Assembly: GCF_018138085.1 (NCBI RefSeq) | Contig: NZ_CP073105.1 | Location: 1,426,001 to 1,490,000, forward strand | Direction: 5' to 3' | Source: Stutzerimonas stutzeri | Lineage (GTDB): Bacteria > Pseudomonadota > Gammaproteobacteria > Pseudomonadales > Pseudomonadaceae | Length of the DNA stretch: 64,000 nucleotides | Shown: positions 25,115 to 32,240 of the stretch, one piece after another | Layout: every line of letters begins with the position of its first letter | How positions within the stretch are numbered: the stretch's first letter is position 1 | Notes under the pieces: generated by a model | The model's input: the letters and a program-made list of their open reading frames with translations, nothing else | The model's database searches: none | What the model was told of the DNA's origin: nothing | Translations under genes and position numbers: made by a program

Positions 25115-25131
25115 TTTTACCGTTGGTAAAA
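25115..25131. promoter_or_regulatory. Candidate TetR operator, site D (perfect palindrome)
   Basis: TTTTACCGTTGGTAAAA has perfect seven-base arms around GTT. The base after the right arm is CG, as at sites A and E. It lies 234 bases upstream of the CrtI-like flavoprotein gene. Confidence 0.6.
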
Positions 25132-25364
25132 CGGATGCCGCGTTGCCCGGTGACGTTTGTTGTTAGGGTGCTGCTCAGCGCCAAGATGTGGGCAACAGAC
25201 AAACCTTTACCGTCTTGCTTGAATGCGATTTCTCTGGCTCTGCCGGGCGGTCAATCGCGTTCGCGTTGCCCTGTGTTGTGGCTCTAAACCGAACTCTTGC
25301 AAGCGGATTGCAGCGGCTTTTGCGTTGGGCAAATGTTGTTGGAGTCCGATAGGACCAACAAAGA

Positions 25365-26957
25365 ATGAATAATAAAAATACAGATTTCGACGTCATCATC
25401 GTCGGCGGCGGCACGAACGGCTTGTCAGCGGGCTGCTATCTGGGGCTGGAAGGCAAGAAGGTACTGGTGCTTGAAGCCCTGGACAAAGTCGGCGGAATGG
25501 CTTCGTCGGGATACTTGATCCCCGAGGCGCCCCAGCATCTTGTCCATCCCTGTGCACTGGACATGATGTCGATGCGGGTTCACGCCCATGTTCCGAAGGA
25601 ACTTGATCTCGAGCGGCACGGGTTTAGGTCGATAGAGCTGGCGCCGGGTTATGTCTACCTGCATCCGGACGGTACGTCGCTGATCTTCTGGCGAGACCGC
25701 AACAAAACTGCAGCGGAAATCAGACGCTACAGCGAAGCTGACGCAGCGGCGTTTCTCAAGTTCATGGACGTGATCGACATGTTTTTGGACATCGCGTTGC
25801 CGATGATGCGCGCAGACCCGGCCGAACTGAATCTGGGGGCCAAGTTCAAGGTCATCGGCTCTGCGCTGAAGAACCGCAAGCTCAAACCAGAGCTGATGGC
25901 ACTGATGACCGGCTCGGCTCATCAAGCAGCTCGTGAACGCTTTGAGCATCCCGTGACGATATCGGCGATGTGCGCGTTGACCGGACTCGCGGGCGATATT
26001 AGTGCAGATGGCGGCGGTATCTATTACGCGTTGCTGGGCTTCCTTCATCGCTTTGGCGTCGGACGAGTACTGGGCGGCATGCAGCAGCTGAGCAACGCCA
26101 TGCAGTCACGGCTCGAAGAGCTCGGTGGGCAAGTACTAATCAGCGCGTCGGTTGCCGAGATCGTCTCTGTTAGTGGGCAGATAAAGGGCGTGCGTTTGAC
26201 GGACGGACGCGAATTCACCGCGCACGCAGTGATTGCCGGCTGTCATCCCAAGGTGGCGCTGGAAATGGTCAGTACCGGTGAGATCCCGTCCTACCTTTTG
26301 ACACGTATCGCAATGGCCCCGGCCAACGCCAAAGGCTCGGGTCCGTTGAAAGTGGACGTCGCCTTGAGCGGGCAAATATCGGTGCCCAGGTTTGAAGCGG
26401 CCAGAGGCGACGGTGTCGACCTGCGCAACACCTGCCTGCTGATCGGCACCGAGGAGGCGGTACTGGAGAACTTCGCAGCGTGCATACGGGGTGAGGTACC
26501 GAAACTTCCCTACATCACCATGGCGGCTCCCAGCGCGGCGGATCCGTCCCAGGCACCCGCTGGCCAGGACGTTCTATATATCTATCCGCCAGTGATGCCG
26601 GTCGACCCCGTGGAAGGATGGGAAGCGATCAGAGAGCGTGTGGCCGATCAGGTCATCGATCAGACTTCGGAATATGTAGAAGGGATCAAGGGCCACATCA
26701 TCGGCCGTCGAATCGAAGCTGCCCCTGATTTCACTGCGCGTTTGAATACGGTGAATGGCTGCGTTGTACATATCGATACCACCACGATGCGCTCCAGCAC
26801 CATGCGCCCAGCCCATGGACTGGGCGGTAATACGTTGCCGGTAGCAGGACTTTACCTTGGCAGTGCCGGCGTCCACCCTGGTGGCGGTGTAAACGGCATG
26901 GCCGGGCGGCTCGCTGCCAAACGAGTCGCCAAATACCTGGCCAAGGTAAGCAAATAG
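25365..26957 (+). CDS. CrtI-like NAD(P)/FAD-dependent oxidoreductase (copy 1)
   Basis: 530 residues. The FAD fold VIIVGGGTNGLSAG followed by VLVLEALDKVGGMA is typical of the phytoene desaturase/amine oxidase group, and the C-terminal segment GLYLGSAGVHPGGGVNG closes the FAD site. Members desaturate or isomerise long isoprenoid or alicyclic compounds, so a role in desaturating a terpenoid-like ring is plausible. A homologue lies at 32241-33824. It has its own promoter region with operator D and is convergent with TetR 2, separated by a short hairpin. The substrate is unknown. Confidence 0.85.
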   Translation: MNNKNTDFDVIIVGGGTNGLSAGCYLGLEGKKVLVLEALDKVGGMASSGYLIPEAPQHLVHPCALDMMSMRVHAHVPKELDLERHGFRSIELAPGYVYLHPDGTSLIFWRDRNKTAAEIRRYSEADAAAFLKFMDVIDMFLDIALPMMRADPAELNLGAKFKVIGSALKNRKLKPELMALMTGSAHQAARERFEHPVTISAMCALTGLAGDISADGGGIYYALLGFLHRFGVGRVLGGMQQLSNAMQSRLEELGGQVLISASVAEIVSVSGQIKGVRLTDGREFTAHAVIAGCHPKVALEMVSTGEIPSYLLTRIAMAPANAKGSGPLKVDVALSGQISVPRFEAARGDGVDLRNTCLLIGTEEAVLENFAACIRGEVPKLPYITMAAPSAADPSQAPAGQDVLYIYPPVMPVDPVEGWEAIRERVADQVIDQTSEYVEGIKGHIIGRRIEAAPDFTARLNTVNGCVVHIDTTTMRSSTMRPAHGLGGNTLPVAGLYLGSAGVHPGGGVNGMAGRLAAKRVAKYLAKVSK

Positions 26958-27024
26958 CGGGAGCTATCTCATCGAAATTCGCGCGTTTTACTGCGCATGC
27001 CGGTTTCTCTGGATCGCTATGCGG

Positions 27025-27045
27025 GCGCCTGATCTAGTCAGGCGC
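27025..27045. terminator. Bidirectional stem-loop between convergent genes
   Basis: GCGCCTGA and TCAGGCGC form a perfect eight-base stem around TCTAG. The stop codon of the TetR gene lies inside the loop and arm. It probably ends both the flavoprotein and TetR transcripts, although no long T run is present. Confidence 0.5.
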
Positions 27046-27675
27046 AACCGAGATACCTGCCAGGATGAAATCCGCAGAATGTTGCCGCCAGATCGCCCTG
27101 CCGTCGGGTGAGGCGGTATCCAAGCCAGTCAGGGTCGACATCGAATAACGGTTGGTAAACCAGCCGGTGGTGACCAGCGCCGCTGTGGCAAGAAGCAATC
27201 TTGGATTGATTTCTTTCTTGAACTCTCCCGTGGCAGCGCCGCGTTGGAGGATGGCATCGAGTTTGGCAATCAACCCCGGAGCCATCTCTAGGAATCGGTT
27301 GCGCGGTGTTTCGTGGGCATCGTGGTAACGGATGCCCTCCAGCGCCAGCGCGCCGAGAAGCGGGTCGTAGCAGTACTGGTCGAAGAATCGGTTAAGCATC
27401 GCTCGCAGCGCGGCGGGCGGCGTCAGCTGCTCGATCTCCAGCGCTACTAGCTCGGACATGATGCTTTCAGACGATTCATCGAGCACCGCGACGAACAGAT
27501 TCTCCTTGGAGCCGTAGTAGTGATAGACCAGCTGCTTAGTGACGCCCGCTTCCTTCGCGATGGTTTCCACCCTCGCACTGCCAAGCCCTTTGCTGCCGAA
27601 CTCGTTGCGCGCGGCAGCTAACAATTTGTTCATCGTGTTGCGCTTGCCTGACTCGGCCGGCTCCGAACTCTTCAC
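27034..27675 (-). CDS. TetR family regulator 2
   Basis: 213 residues, starting with GTG at 27673-27675, which has AAGGAG nine bases upstream; the open frame goes on to 27729 but would run through the operator at 27720-27738. The helix-turn-helix RVETIAKEAGVTKQLVYHYY then GSKENLF is nearly the same as in the regulator at 9232, and the ligand domains also align (PRNRFLEMAP, TGWFTNRYS). It therefore should read the same palindrome. The perfect palindrome just upstream suggests autorepression. Ligand unknown. Confidence 0.9.
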   Translation of the reverse strand: MKSSEPAESGKRNTMNKLLAAARNEFGSKGLGSARVETIAKEAGVTKQLVYHYYGSKENLFVAVLDESSESIMSELVALEIEQLTPPAALRAMLNRFFDQYCYDPLLGALALEGIRYHDAHETPRNRFLEMAPGLIAKLDAILQRGAATGEFKKEINPRLLLATAALVTTGWFTNRYSMSTLTGLDTASPDGRAIWRQHSADFILAGISVAPD

Positions 27676-27719
27676 GTTCTTATTCTCCTTATCGTGACGC
27701 TGCCAGAGGATGGACGTTT

Positions 27720-27738
27720 GTTTGACCATGGGTCAAAC
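27720..27738. promoter_or_regulatory. Candidate TetR operator, site E (perfect palindrome)
   Basis: GTTTGACCATGGGTCAAAC, eight-base perfect arms around ATG. It begins 45 bases upstream of the GTG start of TetR 2, a usual place for an autoregulatory operator, and lies on the path to the divergent gene at 28140. Confidence 0.65.
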
Positions 27739-28139
27739 GAATCGAAGGACGTATTGCCAAGAAGGCGCCTACCATCGATTCCAGTATTCATCCAATGGTT
27801 TGGCTTGATGCTGAGCTGGGTGAGCAACTAGCCGCCTCGCTTCCGAATTGGACAGTTTTGGTGCGGTGAAAAATAAAAACAAGAGACGCGTTATGCAATC
27901 CAAACCTCGACCGACCGGTATTGACTGGAGTCTTGGAAAGTTCCGTCAGAATTGTTGCAGGGAGCCAAATCGGTATGGCTCTCACGCTTGCCCAGCTCGG
28001 CGATCTGCGCCTCGCCCCACGCAACCCCTGGCCTGTGATTCGCGATGCTCAGCCTGTTTGGCGTCTCTTCCATCCTGGTTTTCAGCGGCTGACAACTTCG
28101 CCTATGCGAACTGCAGCCAAAATAAAAAAAGAGGAACTT
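27739..28139. other. Divergent intergenic region, about 400 bases
   Basis: Lies between operator E and the CrtC/AttH-like gene at 28140. The open frame that continues upstream of 28140 to 27921 has no start signal and no similarity to the paralogue at 5039, so it is treated as leader. No other feature is seen. Confidence 0.6.
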
Positions 28140-29168
28140 ATGAGAACCTTCAAGACCATTCCGGAACGCGGCGACTTCGGCTTTCAGCAGTTGGTGGGTC
28201 CACACATGGTGACTGGTGCCGCGATGGCCAGTACCCGGGGATTTTTCGGCCTACACCTGAGCAAGAGCTCGCCGTTCGGATCTGTCCGTGACGAAGAGGG
28301 CAATATCTATTCCTTCGTCCGATCGCTGATGGCGCCAAACGGTACGCCGAACCCAACCAAGTTCTTCTACTTGAACAACCATGTGGACGGTAAGAACCTG
28401 CGCATGGATTTCGATAAGATGGCGCTGCAGGCCCTTACACCCATGCCAGTCCAGACCTTGGAAGGCGACACCGTGCGTTGGACGAACCAACCCGCAGAGC
28501 AAGGCAGTCACTGGGAAATCACCGCCAATAGTGAACGATTAACCTGGAAGGAAGACGGGCTGTTTCAGCTCGAAGGTCGTTTGCTTACCGGGCTACAGTG
28601 GTATCTGCCGGGGGTGGAGTGGGGCACGTTCTACGTTTCGCAGCTGTGGGATGTGGCTGGCGTGGTCGAAGGCCGGCCTGTAAAAGGCGCCATTGCACTC
28701 GATCAGTTTTACATGGCTGAAGGGGGCGCCATTCACTACAAAAAAGATCTGGTAGTGAACAACAACAAGCACGTCCTCTGGTGGTCCTTTGTCACGGTTT
28801 ACAAGGACGGCAGCTGGGATGCTGGCTCATTCATGGTGGGCCACGACCACCTCGGTTACGCGATTTTCAACAATGAAAAAGGTGAGGTGCGCGTCACCAC
28901 CGATATTGAAGGCCAGACCGAACACAAGCACGGCAGCTATTTCCTCAAGTCTGCGAAGATCGTCATCGAGGGCAGGGAAGAATGGGAGTTTCTGCCGGAC
29001 GAGAAAGGCGAAATGATCGACTTCGTTGGCGGTTTTCCGGTTACCGCGCAGCAGGAAGGGCGCTGGCGTCGGGTGGGCGATAGCCGCGAGCCGTCGCACT
29101 GGCTTGGCTGGGGCGAGTCGGACCGACGCAACGGCTCGGCGCGTAACGTACCTGGCGCGGATCTCTGA
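28140..29168 (+). CDS. Uncharacterised CrtC/AttH-like protein (copy 2)
   Basis: 342 residues starting MRTFKTIPERGDFGFQQ, with AGAGGA just before the ATG at 28140. It aligns with the protein at 5039-6073 from end to end without large gaps; both carry FGSVRDEEG, TPNPTKFFYL, FQLEGRLL, WGTFYVSQ, MVGHDHLGYAIF and VGGFPVTAQQEGRWRRVGD. Tryptophan-rich beta sequence suggests a calycin-like barrel as in carotenoid hydratase-type proteins. No signal peptide. It leads a plus-strand group with an SDR, an MFS permease and an NTF2-like protein. Two copies with regulator sites nearby suggest an important pathway role, but no known reaction can be assigned. Confidence 0.75.
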   Translation: MRTFKTIPERGDFGFQQLVGPHMVTGAAMASTRGFFGLHLSKSSPFGSVRDEEGNIYSFVRSLMAPNGTPNPTKFFYLNNHVDGKNLRMDFDKMALQALTPMPVQTLEGDTVRWTNQPAEQGSHWEITANSERLTWKEDGLFQLEGRLLTGLQWYLPGVEWGTFYVSQLWDVAGVVEGRPVKGAIALDQFYMAEGGAIHYKKDLVVNNNKHVLWWSFVTVYKDGSWDAGSFMVGHDHLGYAIFNNEKGEVRVTTDIEGQTEHKHGSYFLKSAKIVIEGREEWEFLPDEKGEMIDFVGGFPVTAQQEGRWRRVGDSREPSHWLGWGESDRRNGSARNVPGADL

Positions 29169-29238
29169 TAGCGAACCGGGTATCCGCGGCGCTGAAGCGT
29201 CGCGGATTGCGCGAGAACAACAATAATGAGGAACGACG

Positions 29239-30024
29239 ATGAAATTTCGCGACAAAGTGGTGCTGATCACCGGCGCCGGCCGCGGCATGGGGCGCGCCAT
29301 TGCCCTGGAATACGCCAAGCAGGGCGCCAAAGTCGTGGTGTCGGCCCGGACCGCGAGATATGGCGAAGAAACCGTCGAACAGATCAATGCCTTGGGCGGC
29401 AGTGCCTGCCTGGTGGGTGGCGACATTGCGGATCGGTCGGCGATCAAATCGATGGTCGAGGGCGGCGTGGAGGCATTCGGCGCGCTGGATATCGTGGTGC
29501 ACTGCGCGGCTGACGCCCCTCATGGACTCATCGCCGATATGACTGACGACAGCATTGACCGCCTCGTGCGCAGCAATGTTCAGTCCCTGTTCTGGCTGGC
29601 GAAGGATGCGGCACCGTATCTTTCCAAGGCGAAGGATAAAGGCCGCCTCATTTTCATTTCTTCCGGCGAAGCCAACCGCAAGTACACGCCAATGTTGATC
29701 GGCTACGGTTCGAGCAAGGCTTTCATGAACGCCTTCGCGCGCGGCCTGGCTGTGGAGTTCGGCCCGTTGAACATCTTGGTCAACGTGGTCGAGCCCGGCC
29801 TGATCGGCACCGATCGTATGACCGAAGCGCTGGGCGAAGACTTGCCCCACAAACTGGCTGAACACTTTCCGGTGGCACGCCTCGGGCAGTCTCTGGATAT
29901 CGCAAATGCCGTGCTTTTTCTGACATCCAACGAGGCTTCCTATATCACCGGCACGTCACTATTGGTCGACGGTGGCGCAACCATGGTCTCACTGCCGATC
30001 GATGAAATACTCAAAGGGCACTAA
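29239..30024 (+). CDS. SDR family oxidoreductase
   Basis: 261 residues with GAGRGMG cofactor motif, VVHCAADAPHG in place of the usual NNAG (an unusual His-Cys at that strand end), and catalytic YGSSK preceded by ISSGEA. GAGGAACGACG lies before the ATG. Arg after the second strand (VSARTARYGEE) suggests NADP(H) preference. Lies 70 bases after the CrtC/AttH-like gene and 93 bases before the MFS gene; probable operon. Confidence 0.85.
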   Translation: MKFRDKVVLITGAGRGMGRAIALEYAKQGAKVVVSARTARYGEETVEQINALGGSACLVGGDIADRSAIKSMVEGGVEAFGALDIVVHCAADAPHGLIADMTDDSIDRLVRSNVQSLFWLAKDAAPYLSKAKDKGRLIFISSGEANRKYTPMLIGYGSSKAFMNAFARGLAVEFGPLNILVNVVEPGLIGTDRMTEALGEDLPHKLAEHFPVARLGQSLDIANAVLFLTSNEASYITGTSLLVDGGATMVSLPIDEILKGH

Positions 30025-30117
30025 CAGGTTGGTGAACAACGTAGCGCAGTAATTTTCAACAATCTGCTAACCCATGCCGCGCATTCGGTGTTCGCTGAGT
30101 GCGCCAGGAGTCTCGTC

Positions 30118-31395
30118 ATGACAGCCGAATCCCGTTCGCAGAGCTCGACAACCGATACCAATGAATTCAAGCAGGGCTGGCGCATCGTGCTGCTCGGTCT
30201 GGTAGGTATCTGCACCAGTATCACCGCCGCATTGCTCTATGGTTTTGGCACCATGGTCATTCCGCTAGAGCAGGCCTTTGGCTGGAGCCGGGGTGATCTG
30301 CAGGCATCCATTACATTCCTGTTTGCCGGGGTCGCCATTTCCACTCAACTGGTTGGCCCGCTGTATCGGCGCTTCGGGCTTCGGCGGGTTGCGATCTTTT
30401 CAATCGTGCTGCAAATCATTGGCTATTTCGCGATCACACAAATCAAGGGTTCGATCGGCTGGTTGTACCTGGCTTTTTTCCTCATGCCGATCGTGTGCGC
30501 GGGGACTATCGCGATCACCTGGACTCAGCTGGTCAATCTGTGGTTCGAGCGCAACCGCGGGTTGGCGCTGGCCGTCATTCTTTGCGGAACTGGATTGATG
30601 GCAATGGTCCTGCCACCGTTGCTGGCGCGGCTCATCGCGGAGTACGGCTGGCAGGCAGGTTTCTTCGCGCTGGGTGCGATGCCGCTGCTGGCGACTTTGC
30701 CGCTGTCGCTGTTGTGGTTGCGCTTGCCCTCCGAGACCGTCCCCCGAAATCAGACCGCAGAGAAGAAAAGCGCCGAGCTGTCCGGTATGTCATACAAGCA
30801 GGCCCTGCGTTCCGGAACCTATTGGGGCTTCAATATTGCGCTGATTTTGTCGGTGTCGCTTACCGTCGGCATGGTCACCAATATCGTGCCGATGTTGCAA
30901 AGCACCGGTTTGAGCGCGCAGACGGCCGCACAGGTATTCGGCACCTTTGGCATCGCGATCATCGTGGGGCGGCTGCTAGTCGGCTATCTGCTGGACCGCT
31001 ATTCCCCATCGTTTGTGGCGGCGATCAGCTTGGCGTTGCCGGCGGTTGGCTGCGCCATCTTTCTGTTTTCCGACGGCCAGAATGTACCGCTGTTGGTACT
31101 GGCCACGTTGACCATCGGGGCGAGCGCCGGAGCTGAATTCGACCTTGCGGCGTTCCTGATGGCGCGCTACTTCGGGCTCAAGGATTACGCCCGCATATTT
31201 GGCCTGCACTTGGGCTTGATCACGATAGTCTCAGGCATGGTGCCGATGCTGTTTGGTTACCTTTTCGAGCTGTATGGCGGTTACTCCGCCGTGTTGACGA
31301 GTTGCCTGGTCTTCGCGATCGTTGGTCCTTCTATTTTGCTCTGGCTGAGGATGGAGCCGGCATACCGCGCTTGCCAACAACACCAACATGCCTGA
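30118..31395 (+). CDS. MFS transporter
   Basis: 425 residues from the ATG at 30118 with CCAGGAGT upstream; a GTG at 30088 is less likely. Twelve hydrophobic segments are visible, with the pattern FKQGWRIVLLGLVGI, YGFGTMVIPLEQAFGWSRGDLQAS and TWTQLVNLWFERNRGLALA shared with the transporters at 1-510 and 43190-44458. This set resembles MFS carriers of aromatic or organic acids. It probably imports a pathway acid or exports an intermediate. Confidence 0.85.
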   Translation: MTAESRSQSSTTDTNEFKQGWRIVLLGLVGICTSITAALLYGFGTMVIPLEQAFGWSRGDLQASITFLFAGVAISTQLVGPLYRRFGLRRVAIFSIVLQIIGYFAITQIKGSIGWLYLAFFLMPIVCAGTIAITWTQLVNLWFERNRGLALAVILCGTGLMAMVLPPLLARLIAEYGWQAGFFALGAMPLLATLPLSLLWLRLPSETVPRNQTAEKKSAELSGMSYKQALRSGTYWGFNIALILSVSLTVGMVTNIVPMLQSTGLSAQTAAQVFGTFGIAIIVGRLLVGYLLDRYSPSFVAAISLALPAVGCAIFLFSDGQNVPLLVLATLTIGASAGAEFDLAAFLMARYFGLKDYARIFGLHLGLITIVSGMVPMLFGYLFELYGGYSAVLTSCLVFAIVGPSILLWLRMEPAYRACQQHQHA

Positions 31396-31473
31396 GCGAG
31401 CAAATGGAGTGTTTCATCTGGAACTGTCAGGCTACTGACAATTTATGCCGTTTCATCAGAACGAGGACATCAC

Positions 31474-31830
31474 ATGAGTGACGAAGCAAAACAAGCCATC
31501 GAACACTTTCTGCACGGCCAGGTGGAGTGTTGGAACAATGGCGACAAGGAAGGTTTTTTCGAACATTACCGCAGTGTGACTCGTAGCGGTCTGAGCATCG
31601 AATTCGTCGGACGACCGCTGCCGACAGATTCCTGGGAAATCCTCGAAGGCATGTGGGCGCAGCAACAGCCGCGCTGCCGCATCGAAGTCAGGGAAACCAT
31701 CATCAACGGTGAAGAAGCCGCGTGTTACCACTACAACGCGATGCGTGACGGCAGCGGTGGTATCGAAACCATTGAGCTGTACCGGTTTGAAGGCGGCAGG
31801 CTGTGGGTGCGCTATTTCATCAAGAATTGA
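31474..31830 (+). CDS. NTF2/SnoaL-like protein (copy 2)
   Basis: 118 residues with GAGGA ten bases upstream. IEHFLHGQVECWNNGDKEGFFEHY corresponds to the same region of the protein at 7177-7587, and the C-terminal strands IETIELYRFEGGRLWVRYF match too, so they are paralogues. An NTF2-like barrel; possible isomerase, dehydratase or binding protein. Last gene of the 28140 group, followed by a strong terminator. Confidence 0.75.
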   Translation: MSDEAKQAIEHFLHGQVECWNNGDKEGFFEHYRSVTRSGLSIEFVGRPLPTDSWEILEGMWAQQQPRCRIEVRETIINGEEAACYHYNAMRDGSGGIETIELYRFEGGRLWVRYFIKN

Positions 31831-31847
31831 TAAACGGGTGTTTCCGA

Positions 31848-31889
31848 ATGCAGAAAGGGTGCGATACATCGCACCCTTTCTGCATCTTT
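31848..31889 (+). terminator. Strong rho-independent terminator
   Basis: A 17-base perfect stem (ATGCAGAAAGGGTGCGA against its complement) around a TACA loop, followed by CTTTT. It ends the transcript of the group beginning at 28140 and may also stop the opposing transcript. Confidence 0.9.
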
Positions 31890-31943
31890 TCCACGGCCCG
31901 GTGCAGGTGTTTTCGGATCAAGCGGTGAAGGTCGGTACGCTAG

Positions 31944-31992
31944 CTTCAGCCTTCAGCCTTCAGCCTTCAGCCTTCAGCCTTCAGCCTTCAGC
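31944..31992. repeat. Heptamer tandem repeat, seven copies
   Basis: CTTCAGC is repeated seven times without change. The repeat runs into the end of the small minus-strand gene at 31981-32214 and forms its last codons and stop, so changes in copy number would leave the stop in place but alter the sequence beyond it. Likely slippage-prone. Confidence 0.9.
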
Positions 31993-32214
31993 CTTTTTGC
32001 GCGAGATCCAAAAGCCTTTTGCCAGTAGCAGTGGCAGGCAAAGGATGACGCGCAACCCGAGCAGCCGGGCGGCCTGCCAGCAGTCTTCCGGGTTGACCAG
32101 GATGGTGGTGGTCATGGCACCCATGACCTTGCCCTTGATTACCAGTCGCTCACCGTCCCGCGTGATGGATTTGACGTCCACCATCTCCACGCCTTCCTTG
32201 CTGAACATCTTCAT
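31981..32214 (-). CDS. Small hypothetical protein
   Basis: 77 residues starting MKMFSKEGVEMVDVKSI, with GCAGGAG 12 bases before the ATG, 26 bases after the stop of the flavoprotein gene. It has a polar N-terminal half (VKSITRDGERLVIKGKVMGAM) and a hydrophobic C-terminal helix (LLGLRVILCLPLLLAKGFW) that may anchor it in the membrane, ending in a basic tail. I do not recognise the family. The position as the last gene of ring module 1 suggests a minor accessory role. The stop codon falls in the heptamer repeat. Confidence 0.6.
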   Translation of the reverse strand: MKMFSKEGVEMVDVKSITRDGERLVIKGKVMGAMTTTILVNPEDCWQAARLLGLRVILCLPLLLAKGFWISRKKAEG

Positions 32215-32240
32215 GCTGCGCTCGCTCCTGCCAGGGGTGC

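Larger units (their letters stand above)
24872..25364. other. Intergenic region, 493 bases
   Basis: Contains the stem-loop at 24880-24907, then about 200 bases without features, the palindrome at 25115-25131, and a 230-base leader before the flavoprotein gene. A short open frame at 25063-25287 runs across the palindrome and has no ribosome-binding site, so I do not treat it as a gene. Confidence 0.6.

Noticed and set aside
25063..25287. Possible small gene in the 493-base gap
   Set aside because: No ribosome-binding site, low-complexity basic sequence, and it runs across the palindromic operator candidate.
27855..27875. TTTTGGTGCGGTGAAAA as another operator
   Set aside because: The arms cannot be aligned with the 7-3-7 pattern in the right register.
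27921..28139. N-terminal extension of the CrtC/AttH-like gene
   Set aside because: The paralogue at 5039 has no such extension and a good ribosome-binding site lies before the ATG at 28140.
31944..31992. CRISPR array
   Set aside because: The repeats are seven bases long and directly adjacent with no spacers.
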